Shown here: piece after piece, positions 17,363-24,405 of the stretch | Layout: every line of letters starts with the position of its first letter | How positions within the stretch are numbered: the first letter of the stretch is position 1 | DNA from: Verrucomicrobiales bacterium | GTDB lineage: Bacteria; Verrucomicrobiota; Verrucomicrobiia; Limisphaerales; J093 | NCBI GenBank assembly: GCA_015075445.1 | Contig: JABTUJ010000052.1 | Span: 1-41,615 of the forward strand | Direction: 5' to 3' | DNA: 41,615 nucleotides | Notes under the pieces: model-generated | Databases searched by the model: none | What the model saw: the letters and a program-made list of their open reading frames with translations, nothing else | What the model was told of the DNA's origin: nothing | Position numbers and translations under genes: made by a program

Positions 17363-17430
17363 CCCTTCGACGACACGATCCAGGTTGCCGTGCAACCGAA
17401 ACGCGTTCCCCATACGCTTCCAGCCAGGGG
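17363..17430 (+). pseudogene. Fragment of a second GH127-type gene
   Basis: Positions 17363-17404 match 10203-10244 of the intact GH127 gene with 3 mismatches in 42 bases, giving FDDTIQVAVQP. A deletion of 8 bases relative to the intact gene follows and shifts the frame; the next frame then reads NAFPIRFQP where the intact gene has AAFPLSFHIP. Nothing of the gene survives further downstream before the MBL gene. Confidence 0.6.
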
Positions 17431-17471
17431 CCGTGTCTGGCCCGAGAGCGCCCGCGGCGGTCGGCTCCGAC

Positions 17472-18467
17472 TCACCCCGCTGCCCGGGCGGGGTACACCA
17501 CGGCCGTTTGCCCGACAGCCTCCAGGACGAGTCGTTCCGACTCAGCCGCCAGGGCCGCCTGCGTGCGCTCGAGGGGTTCGTTCACAGGTTCGCGGCTCAG
17601 CTTGAAGGACTGGTGGTGGATCGGCACGAAGAGCCGTGCGCCGGCGGCATCCGCCATCGCCACCGCCTGCTCGGGAGTACAGTGGTTCTGGATCCAGGGA
17701 TCGTAGGCGCCCACCGGCATCACGGCCGCGGCGAACGGACCGTGCCGGCGATACCCGGCAAAGAGCGGCGTGTCCGCGGTATCGCCCCCCAGCAGGAGCC
17801 GGTGCCCTTCCCGTTCGAGCACATAGCCATTGTAGCCTCGGTGCGTATCCCGCCGGATGCGGGCGCCCCAGTGCTTCACTTCGAGACTGCGCACCCGCAG
17901 CTCGCCCCGACCGGTGATGACGCGATGGGTCTGCCCCCAGGGCAACTCGACGACTGACGCGTAAGGCCGGCGCGGGATGAGATCGGCGGTGGCCGGCGCG
18001 GTGATGAGGGTGGGGCGGCCACGCACCGCCCGCAGGGAGGGGATGTCGAGATGGTCGAAGTGGGCGTGCGACACCACCACCGCGTCGATTTCCGGCAAGT
18101 CGCCGGGTGTTAGTGCGGAAGCCACCAGCCGCTGCGGACCCAGGACACCGAGGCCGACATTCACGCCAATGCGCGGGTAGAACGTCGGGTCCACCAGCAC
18201 CCGCATGCCGAAGAAGTTGACGAGGACGGACGCATGGCCCAACCAGGCCAGGGTGATCGCCTGGTCCGACCAACGGTCCGGGTCCGGTCGATGCGGGGCG
18301 GCCGGTATCGTCCGTCCGACTTCCGCCAGGCGCTCCCGAAAGAACCGGGCCGTCCAGGAAGAGGACGTCGCGGTCCACACCCCGCCTGCGCCGGCTGCGA
18401 GGGCGACGCTTCCGAGGAGAAACTTCCGCCGGTTCACAAGATGCGCACGCGCATTCACCCTCCCCAA
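17472..18467 (-). CDS. Tat-exported MBL-fold hydrolase (NAPE-PLD/UlaG-like)
   Basis: 331 residues. The N-terminus contains RRKFLLGSVALAAGAGG, a twin-arginine signal. The metallo-beta-lactamase core follows: ITLAWLGHASVLV, then HAHFDHLD (His134, His136, Asp138, His139 as metal ligands), RGYNGYVLE, LLLGGDTADTPLF and PIHHQSF. This arrangement matches NAPE-PLD-like and UlaG-like hydrolases, which act on phosphodiester or lactone substrates; the substrate here is not predictable. Export with folded metal site via Tat would suit a binuclear metalloenzyme. The gene is convergent with the chain of relics ending near 17430. Confidence 0.85.
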   Translation of the reverse strand: MGRVNARAHLVNRRKFLLGSVALAAGAGGVWTATSSSWTARFFRERLAEVGRTIPAAPHRPDPDRWSDQAITLAWLGHASVLVNFFGMRVLVDPTFYPRIGVNVGLGVLGPQRLVASALTPGDLPEIDAVVVSHAHFDHLDIPSLRAVRGRPTLITAPATADLIPRRPYASVVELPWGQTHRVITGRGELRVRSLEVKHWGARIRRDTHRGYNGYVLEREGHRLLLGGDTADTPLFAGYRRHGPFAAAVMPVGAYDPWIQNHCTPEQAVAMADAAGARLFVPIHHQSFKLSREPVNEPLERTQAALAAESERLVLEAVGQTAVVYPARAAG

Positions 18468-18634
18468 GTAGCCCGGCTACGGTCCGGCCGCAAGCCACCC
18501 GAACCCCCGACCCCGAACCGAAACCTGGGCCAGACCTGGGCACAAGGTCAGCCTGCTGAAACGTCTGGAAGTGGCCATAAAAGGGCCTTGCCAAAGCGGG
18601 ATCGTGTCGCTTGAATCCTCAGTCCTGACCACCC

Positions 18635-18770
<136 letters not shown>

Positions 18771-18928
18771 CGGCGACTCACGAGGACCATAACGGCCCCA
18801 GTTCTTCCCGTCGGGTTACATTTTCGGGTTACAATCACGTGGGCACCGATCCTGGTGGGGTCATGGCCAGCACGCCATCGGCCGCGCTCAGGCGTTGAGA
18901 CGCCCGCGCAGCCCCCGGCGTGCAGCGC

Positions 18929-18956
18929 TTGCCCAGCAGCACGGCAGCGGTAGGCT
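18929..18956 (+). promoter_or_regulatory. Candidate promoter of the DUF3843-like gene
   Basis: TTGCCC (18929-18934), 16-base spacer, TAGGCT (18951-18956), 12 bases before the ATG at 18969. The -10 word is identical to that before the GH127 gene (8772-8777). This promoter lies in the stretch missing from the second cassette copy. Confidence 0.35.
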
Positions 18957-18968
18957 CGGGTCGCGATC

Positions 18969-20567
18969 ATGAGCGTCACGGTCACCGATATTCTCCGTGC
19001 CTCCCGCCCGACGGGTCCGCCGGGCCGCGCAGACAAGTATTTGCCGGAGATTGCCCAGGAGTTGCGGCGAGTGCTGGAGAAGAGCCAACTCGGCTTTCCC
19101 GATCATTCCGTGGTCTGGCCGCACGAGACCTTGGGCCATTTGGCCGCGGTGCTGGTCGAGTTTGGTGAGGATCTGCACTCGGACGCCGGGCTGTGGCGCA
19201 GTCTGGAAAGCTACAACCGCGAGTTCTTCGACACGCCGTTCCCCTTGGCCGCGGATACCGACTTGGCGGCGGCACCGACGAGATTCGATCCCCGACGCAT
19301 TCAGCATCTGCTCTGGACGCTGTGGAAGAAGGCAGACCCAGAAGGCTGTCCCGGTCCGACGCACCCGAATCTGCTCCGGCTCGCAGGAACGGCCGGGACG
19401 TTTCTCGCAGAGCGGTTCGCCAGGTTGCCGGCAGATTCAGGCGTGCGAGCCTTTCTCGCTGGGCCATCGCAGTTCGGCTGGGACATCAAACGCAAGCTGG
19501 TTTGGCTCGGTACCAAGTCATACCTGTTTCGGCAGTTTTTCGCCCACTACGTGAGTGGGCATGAAGAAGGGGCAACCGTCGGGGTCACCGACGATTTCAT
19601 CTGCCAGGAAACCACCGGGTGGTCCGGCCTGGGCGTGATTGACATTCTCGCCAGCGCGCTGGACGTGTCCGCGGAAGACCGCGCCACTTTGCGGAGTTGG
19701 TATGAACGGCATGCCGCGTTCTATCGCGTGCTGACCCGCAAGGACCGCGGCGGAGAAACGGAACTCCTCACGGTACGCAACCTCATCAATGGGCAGGCCT
19801 ACACTGTCCGCGTGCACATGCCGCGGTGTCCGTTCCAACCGGGACTGGTGGTGTTTGGTTCACTGACGCCGTGGCGTGGTGAATGGTATTGGTCGGGCGA
19901 ACAGCGCACTTGCGGCAACGTGCCGGAGCACGAAGAGGCTGGCTTGCGGAAGGAGATGCTGGAACGACACCCCGGCATCGCCTACCGCTACTGTCCCGCC
20001 GAGGCCGCCCAGGCCAGGGAAGCCAATCGCAAGCAACACGAGAAATTCGTGGCCCACTATGGTGCCGATCTTGTGGTGTATCCAGACGGCCTGGCTCTTG
20101 CCGCGGCCGAGCAGAAGCGCCTCGAAAGCCTCTGGCGTGCGGCGGACCCGGAGCACGTCCGCCGCGTCATGTGCGAACGCGGACCGGACCAGCCCCGGCC
20201 ACCGATGAGACTCTCGCGCGAGTTTCTCGACCACGACCAGGGAATCGGCGCGTTCTACAACCCTGACGAAGGTGTGGAGTTCATGCTCGGGTTCCACCAC
20301 GTTCTCTCCGGCCTGCGCAAGCAGGGTGAGGCCTTGTCCGACAAGGAGCGCGACGCGCTCCGGCATTTGGTCAGCGACCGTGCGATCAGCCCGGCGTTGG
20401 TACATCGGCTGGTCCGCGAACACGGCGCGGCGTCGGTGCTCGAAACGTTCCACCTGCGTGACTTGCCGCCCGAGCGGGCTTTGGCGTTCCTGCTGCGCTG
20501 CCAAAAAGGTCAGTTTCACCGAAAGCGGTACCCATCACTCTCGCTCGTCCAGAGCGGGGGAACCTGA
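18969..20567 (+). CDS. DUF3843-like protein of unknown function
   Basis: 532 residues, no signal peptide or membrane segment. The pattern EDLHSDAGLWRSLESYNREF followed by FDPRRIQHLLWTLW recalls the DUF3843 family known mainly from Bacteroidetes. The assignment is from memory and moderate. Other distinctive parts: KRKLVWLGTKSYLFRQFFAH, DDFICQETTGWSGLGVIDIL, and a C-terminal half with HYGADLVVYPDGLALAA. The start follows a candidate promoter and is preceded upstream by the tRNA-Phe half and leader repeat. A broken second copy is found at 23.2-23.5 kb, so the gene belongs to a duplicated accessory cassette. Cellular role unknown. Confidence 0.7.
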   Translation: MSVTVTDILRASRPTGPPGRADKYLPEIAQELRRVLEKSQLGFPDHSVVWPHETLGHLAAVLVEFGEDLHSDAGLWRSLESYNREFFDTPFPLAADTDLAAAPTRFDPRRIQHLLWTLWKKADPEGCPGPTHPNLLRLAGTAGTFLAERFARLPADSGVRAFLAGPSQFGWDIKRKLVWLGTKSYLFRQFFAHYVSGHEEGATVGVTDDFICQETTGWSGLGVIDILASALDVSAEDRATLRSWYERHAAFYRVLTRKDRGGETELLTVRNLINGQAYTVRVHMPRCPFQPGLVVFGSLTPWRGEWYWSGEQRTCGNVPEHEEAGLRKEMLERHPGIAYRYCPAEAAQAREANRKQHEKFVAHYGADLVVYPDGLALAAAEQKRLESLWRAADPEHVRRVMCERGPDQPRPPMRLSREFLDHDQGIGAFYNPDEGVEFMLGFHHVLSGLRKQGEALSDKERDALRHLVSDRAISPALVHRLVREHGAASVLETFHLRDLPPERALAFLLRCQKGQFHRKRYPSLSLVQSGGT

Positions 20568-20570
20568 AGG

Positions 20571-20783
20571 ACGCTGTCATGCCAAGAACTTGGATCTGGG
20601 CGCGGACCGAACGCTCTTTCGCCGTTTTTCGAGATCGCCTTTGCGAGGCTCGGGTACTTCGGACCAGACTGTTGGAACATCTGGGCCCGCCGGCACAACG
20701 ACCAGTGGATTGTCTTGGGTAGCCGGATGACGCTCCGGGAGTGCTTCGATGAGATGCGCACCAATCCGTGGTTCGAGCGCTAA
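20571..20783 (+). pseudogene. Small gene remnant after the DUF3843-like gene, probably frameshifted
   Basis: One frame, ending at the TAA at 20781-20783, reads FFEIAFARLGYFGPDCWNIW, then DQWIVLGSRMTLRECFDEM and NPWFER, which is clearly protein-like, but no start codon precedes it. A second frame begins with ATG at 20579 (MPRTWIWARTERS) and would join the first after a shift near 20625. The simplest reading is a small gene of about 65 codons with one frameshift, placed directly behind the DUF3843-like gene. Family unknown. Confidence 0.4.
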
Positions 20784-20864
20784 GCAGCATCGCGCGGAGC
20801 CAGGCAGAAGCGCCAAACCGACCACCCACGACGGCTGTGGACCATCGGGTCCGCCATCTGCCGC

Positions 20865-21018
20865 GCAGGATGACCGGTGGGCCCGCATCCACCGCCTCGA
20901 TGCGGAAGAACGACAGCGGATCGCGCGGATCGGTCCCGGCCACCCATTCCTGGGGACCGGTCGGGCCGTCTCCGTCCGGGTCGCTGGACCGGACGTACGG
21001 ATCGGAGGCGTCATGGTT
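20865..21018 (-). pseudogene. Relic of the C-terminal region of a calcium-binding surface protein
   Basis: The minus strand reads DASDPYVRSSDPDGDGPTG, then QEWVAGTDPRDPLSFFRIEA and GPPVIL. DPDGDG-x-QEWVAGTDP is the aspartate-rich calcium-binding loop that precedes the C-terminal domain of many verrucomicrobial surface proteins. After PPVILR the frame is lost, and nothing upstream on this strand continues the protein. The relic is sandwiched between the small remnant and the pseudopilin. Confidence 0.45.
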
Positions 21019-21432
21019 CGCGTGTCGCCGAGCCTGTGGACCCCGACCTGTCATCCGAACAGGTCACCCTTGTGGTTGGCAAAAACGCATCCGGCTGCTC
21101 CGGGTGGAAACCAACACCCCGTGTGAAGGGTGCGGCACTCGGTGGGGAGGGAGTCGGATGTCACTCGGGCGATCCGAGGGCGAGCCGGTCTGACGGTGCT
21201 TCCGACCTGGCCGCAGGCTCCGGTCTCCCGAAGCTGGTCGGCGGGATCCCGAGATCAGGTGGCCCGCCGCTCCTGGCGGTGGTTCAGACCACCCACCTGC
21301 GCAAACGCCACGATCTGACCGTCGTCGCGACTCTGCACAAGCCGTGGCTCCGGTGCATCCAGGCGCAATCCTAGGTGAGTCCGGCTGGAAATCGAGGCTA
21401 GGGGGAGAGCCGATCCGACGATACTCGTTGGG
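21019..21432. other. Stretch without recognisable gene
   Basis: Open frames exist on both strands but none has a convincing start, motif or codon pattern. One plus-strand piece (VDPDLSSEQVTLVVGKNASG) looks somewhat protein-like and may be another scrap. No hairpin followed by a U-tract was seen. Confidence 0.3.
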
Positions 21433-22323
21433 CTACCTGACCCGGGATCGGATCCACTCTTCCGAGATACCCGGCTTTCGCTGGGTACGGAGTGCCCACC
21501 ACAGTGCGTCTTGGTCGTTCCTGGCGTAAGCCCTGATTGCCGAGAGATTGCCACTGCCTGCGGGCAAGATGCACGGGGGCATTTTCGAAAGGCTTGCCAC
21601 CCATTTGTGGATCTCGGAATGGCCGTCCGCAAAAACGATCCCTGCCGCCCCACCGTGGTACACCGCCGGAACATCGACCCAACCGTTGCCGCCCGGTTCA
21701 TAAGTGAAATTGCCGACATCATTGATGCTGTCAGGATGCTCGTCCATGTAGATCCAAGTCTGGGTTGGACCGGGGTCGGTCAAGCCGGTCATCTTGCGTG
21801 TGAATTCCGGAAAAGCGGGCGTATCCCAGGCATTGGAATCATCCCCGATGCGAATATTGCCGGAGACACTACGCACGCGCTCCTTCCAACCCCTACCCCG
21901 CTGAGCACTGCTGATAAACTTGTCCGCAGGGCATTTGAAGATGTTTCTCGAGTTCCCGAAATACTGTGCCAGTTTGGAGTACCGGGGGTCGAGCAGGTAG
22001 GCGATGTTGGTGTTGGCTTCGTAGACCGTCCAAGTCATTGAACCCGTGACCCAAGACCCCTGGTTGACCTCGCTGTCTCCTCCGTGTCGCGTTTTCGGAA
22101 AGCTGTCATTGTTGTCACCGAGATACATGTGGCAGGCGAGCATCAACTGCCGTGTGTTGTTCATACAGCTGATGCCGGTCGCCTTGGACTTGGCCCTGGA
22201 CAGCGCCGGAAGGAGCATTCCAGCGAGGATGGCGATGATCGCAATGACGACCAGGAGCTCGATCAAAGTGAAGCCGCTCGGGGGCCTCTGCCGGTGGGTA
22301 GGATGGGGGTTCGCAATCTTCAT
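21433..22323 (-). CDS. Pseudopilin-like protein with prepilin N-terminus
   Basis: 296 residues. GFTLIELLVVIAIIAILAGM at about residues 17-36 is a textbook type IV prepilin/type II secretion pseudopilin segment, cleaved before Phe and N-methylated, with the Glu at +5. LLPALSRAKSKATGISCMNN follows, as in the large verrucomicrobial/planctomycete family of pseudopilin-like proteins. The C-terminal part carries VYHGGAAGIVFADGHSEIHK, an H-x9-DG-like motif. The role is probably in a type II secretion-like or pilus-like structure at the envelope. Verrucomicrobial genomes often carry many such genes scattered singly, as here. No secretion genes are adjacent. Confidence 0.92.
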   Translation of the reverse strand: MKIANPHPTHRQRPPSGFTLIELLVVIAIIAILAGMLLPALSRAKSKATGISCMNNTRQLMLACHMYLGDNNDSFPKTRHGGDSEVNQGSWVTGSMTWTVYEANTNIAYLLDPRYSKLAQYFGNSRNIFKCPADKFISSAQRGRGWKERVRSVSGNIRIGDDSNAWDTPAFPEFTRKMTGLTDPGPTQTWIYMDEHPDSINDVGNFTYEPGGNGWVDVPAVYHGGAAGIVFADGHSEIHKWVASLSKMPPCILPAGSGNLSAIRAYARNDQDALWWALRTQRKPGISEEWIRSRVR

Positions 22324-22830
22324 AAGAACTGGTCGGGTCGCGAGATCCGTGCTGTTTGGTCTGTACTGGTTGATTGCTTGTCTTTAGCGGCTTGAGGGAC
22401 TCGCGTCAAGCCATCAACTCGCCTGCCGCAGTTTCCAGAAACCTCAGCGAGCAGTTCGGCACCCGCGTTGCTGAGTGAGTCTTCAACGGAAACTTCCCGG
22501 GAGGCCGGCGGCGAGGGCTCTCCGGATGGCTTTGGGCACCCGACGCCGCGGTGGCAAGGTCGAAAAACCCCCGACGATGCCCTGACTCGGCCGCTGGGGG
22601 AGCCGGCGAGGCCGACCGAAGCAAAGCACCACCGCCGCCGGGGGGCCGGGCGTTGGCGGCGGCGTGCGGGATGCCGCACCGGCCAAAGGCTCAACCGGTG
22701 GGACCGGCGTCCACCACCGCTTCGAACGCCGGTCGGCCGATCCGTCGCTTGGGCATTCGTCCATGCTGTCCCCACCAAAGCGAGCGGCCACCTCCGGTCC
22801 GCTTGCCACGGTCCGCACGCACTGACAAGA
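22324..22830. other. Stretch without recognisable gene
   Basis: Upstream of the pseudopilin. Several open frames are present because of GC content. A minus-strand frame starting FYTCPSCQCVR looks briefly like a zinc-binding protein but degenerates into proline-rich low-complexity sequence. No RNA gene or repeat was recognised. Confidence 0.3.
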
Positions 22831-23064
22831 TGGGCAGGTGTAGAACAACGCGGTACCAGCAGCAGCACCAACGATCTTCGGCCCGTTTCAGAAGGGCCAG
22901 GTGTGGAGAATCGGGGAGCTGAAGCTGGCGGTCACGTCGGTCGGCAAGAACCTCGTACACTACAAGCGCTACCACCGCAGCCCAAGGGGTTTACACCGTG
23001 CTTCGTCGAAGCCGGCGCCGCGGCAGTACCTGGTCAGCGTCGGTGCCGTCCTGATTTCGGCATA
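22831..23064 (+). pseudogene. Remnant of a small conserved-looking protein
   Basis: The frame reads FGPFQKGQVWRIGELKLAVT, SVGKNLVHYKRYHRSPRG, and QYLVSVGAVLIS before a TAG at 23062-23064. The GQVW...VGK-L-VHYK pattern resembles short verrucomicrobial proteins of about 80 residues that I cannot name. The frame is closed upstream by a TAG near 22832 and has no ATG or GTG start, so the 5' end is missing. It lies 100 bases before the second leader repeat. Confidence 0.4.
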
Positions 23065-23163
23065 GCCGGGAACGTCGTGCTTGATGCCTGCGTGTATCGA
23101 GGAACCCTGTCCGTAGCCGGCTTCGCCGGTTTTGCTCCTCGCGCACGGCGCCTGGCACTACGG

Positions 23164-23508
23164 GGTAGAGCGGAGAACGATTTACTCGAAACCGGCCCTT
23201 TGGACCCTTGTCCTTCCGTGTTGATTCACCGGGATTCAACCAGACAAGCCATTGTTCCTGAATTGCTCGTGTGTACGCTGCCCAGGTCCGCCGGGCCGCG
23301 CAGACAAATACTTGCCGGGCGTTGCTCCGGAGTTGCGGCGGTTGCTGGAGAAGAGCCACCGCGGCTTTCCTGATCATTCCATGATCTGGCCGGAGCTCCC
23401 CTTGGCACCGAACACCGTCCCGGAGCTGGTTTGGCTCGGTACCAAGTCCTACCTGTTCCAGCGGTTCTTCGCCGACCACGTCCCTGGGCATGAAGGGGGG
23501 CAAACCGA
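23164..23508 (+). pseudogene. Second, deleted copy of the leader plus DUF3843-like gene
   Basis: 23164-23280 repeats the leader of 18652-18770. At 23280 the sequence jumps to what corresponds to 19013 in the intact gene (PPGRADKY), so the promoter and start codon are lost. Coding homology runs to 23400, then jumps again, to the part corresponding to about 19493 (ELVWLGTKSYLF), and fades near 23508. The two internal deletions remove about 240 and 370 bases. This cannot make a DUF3843-like protein. Divergence between the copies is moderate, so it is either an old duplication or an independent acquisition of a related cassette. Confidence 0.8.
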
Positions 23509-23565
23509 GCGAGGCCTGACCCGACTGGGCGTGCTCGTCGAAAACACCTTGCGCTATTCGCCGTG

Positions 23566-24246
23566 TCAACGGAAAGCAGGAAGCGTTCTGGGGTCAGGTC
23601 GAAGGTCGGCTCCTGCCGATGCTCGAAGGCGTCGCCGATCTGAGCCTGGACCAGGTCGGCCTTGAATCCGGCGCACCCCAGCCCACGCGATGGCGCCCAG
23701 GGCCAGCGCCAGGCTGGCCGCTGAGGGTTCGGGCACGACCGTCACGCTGCCACCGCTCACGCTCGCCGGCAGTGGGTCGCCGAGCGAGTCGCCAAACGCG
23801 TGGACCACCAGTTCCAGCGCTGAGAACCCTGGCGCCAGCGCCGTGAAGGTGAACACGCTCAACGTGAACGCCTCCGCCTGCAGGAAATCCAGGTCCCCCG
23901 CCGAGTCCAGGGACAGCTCGAGGTGGTTGACGACGCCGGCGACCGCGGAATCCACCGCGGTGACACTCCCGAACCCCATCAGGTCGAGTTGGTCACCGAG
24001 CGTGGGGTCGCCGAAGCTGACCGAGTCGAACTGCAGCACGGCGGCATCGTACGACAGGTCGAGATCGAACACCCCAAGCGAGGGCGCGGTCCCGGCACCC
24101 AGACCGGAAACGGTCAGGGCGATTTGAACCGTGGCTCCGGGCAGGACCGACTGGCCTGGCGGGTCAAGACTGAGGACCGCGGCTTGGGCTGAGGTTAAGG
24201 CGGAGATCAACACGACGGCTGTGGGTGTGAGGTGAGGGGTTTTCAT
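23566..24246 (-). CDS. PEP-CTERM exported protein with cohesin-like domain
   Basis: 226 residues from the ATG at 24246, giving signal peptide MKTPHLTPTAVVLISALTS-AQA. Residues about 25-165 are a beta-sandwich resembling the cohesin/PEP-CTERM-associated domain (FDLDLSYDAAVLQFDSVSFG). VPEPSAASLALALGAIAWAG then RR at about 171-193 is the PEP-CTERM sorting signal: Pro-Glu-Pro, membrane helix, basic end. Such proteins are handled by exosortase and may end at the surface or in extracellular polymer. Normally the protein ends within a few residues of the basic cluster; here about 30 extra residues follow, reaching to within 60 bases of the broken DUF3843-like copy, so the original stop was probably lost. 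No exosortase gene is in the window. Confidence 0.85.
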   Translation of the reverse strand: MKTPHLTPTAVVLISALTSAQAAVLSLDPPGQSVLPGATVQIALTVSGLGAGTAPSLGVFDLDLSYDAAVLQFDSVSFGDPTLGDQLDLMGFGSVTAVDSAVAGVVNHLELSLDSAGDLDFLQAEAFTLSVFTFTALAPGFSALELVVHAFGDSLGDPLPASVSGGSVTVVPEPSAASLALALGAIAWAGVRRIQGRPGPGSDRRRLRASAGADLRPDPRTLPAFR

Positions 24247-24271
24247 GGTGTGTTCGTTGACTGTGGTATGG

Positions 24272-24383
24272 CCAGGAGCGCGGACTTCAGTCCGCCGGGA
24301 CGTTCGATGGCGGAGCGGCGTTGGCACCTTCCGGACGCGTTCGAGCCTGCGCAAGTTCCTGCGGACTGAAGTCCGCGCTCCTG
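24272..24383. repeat. Palindromic element, copy 1 (112 bp)
   Basis: Ends are perfect 24-base inverted repeats (left 24272-24295, right 24360-24383). Each arm contains its own small hairpin, GCGGACT-TC-AGTCCGC. The central 64 bases are unlike the other copies. It lies between the PEP-CTERM and the beta-helix/dockerin genes. The architecture is that of a REPIN or non-autonomous miniature element. Confidence 0.85.
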
Positions 24384-24405
24384 GAAAGGTCCATGGGACG
24401 TGGGT

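Noticed and set aside
22483..22848. Minus-strand frame beginning MFYTCPSCQC
   Set aside because: One CxxC pair only, followed by proline/arginine-rich low-complexity sequence; no partner cysteines and no homologous pattern.
23164..23200. A second tRNA-like D-arm word (GGTAGAGC) before the broken cassette
   Set aside because: Only the D-arm 3' strand and scattered positions match; no acceptor strand, anticodon stem or T-arm can be formed, so it is treated as part of the leader repeat and not as a tRNA.
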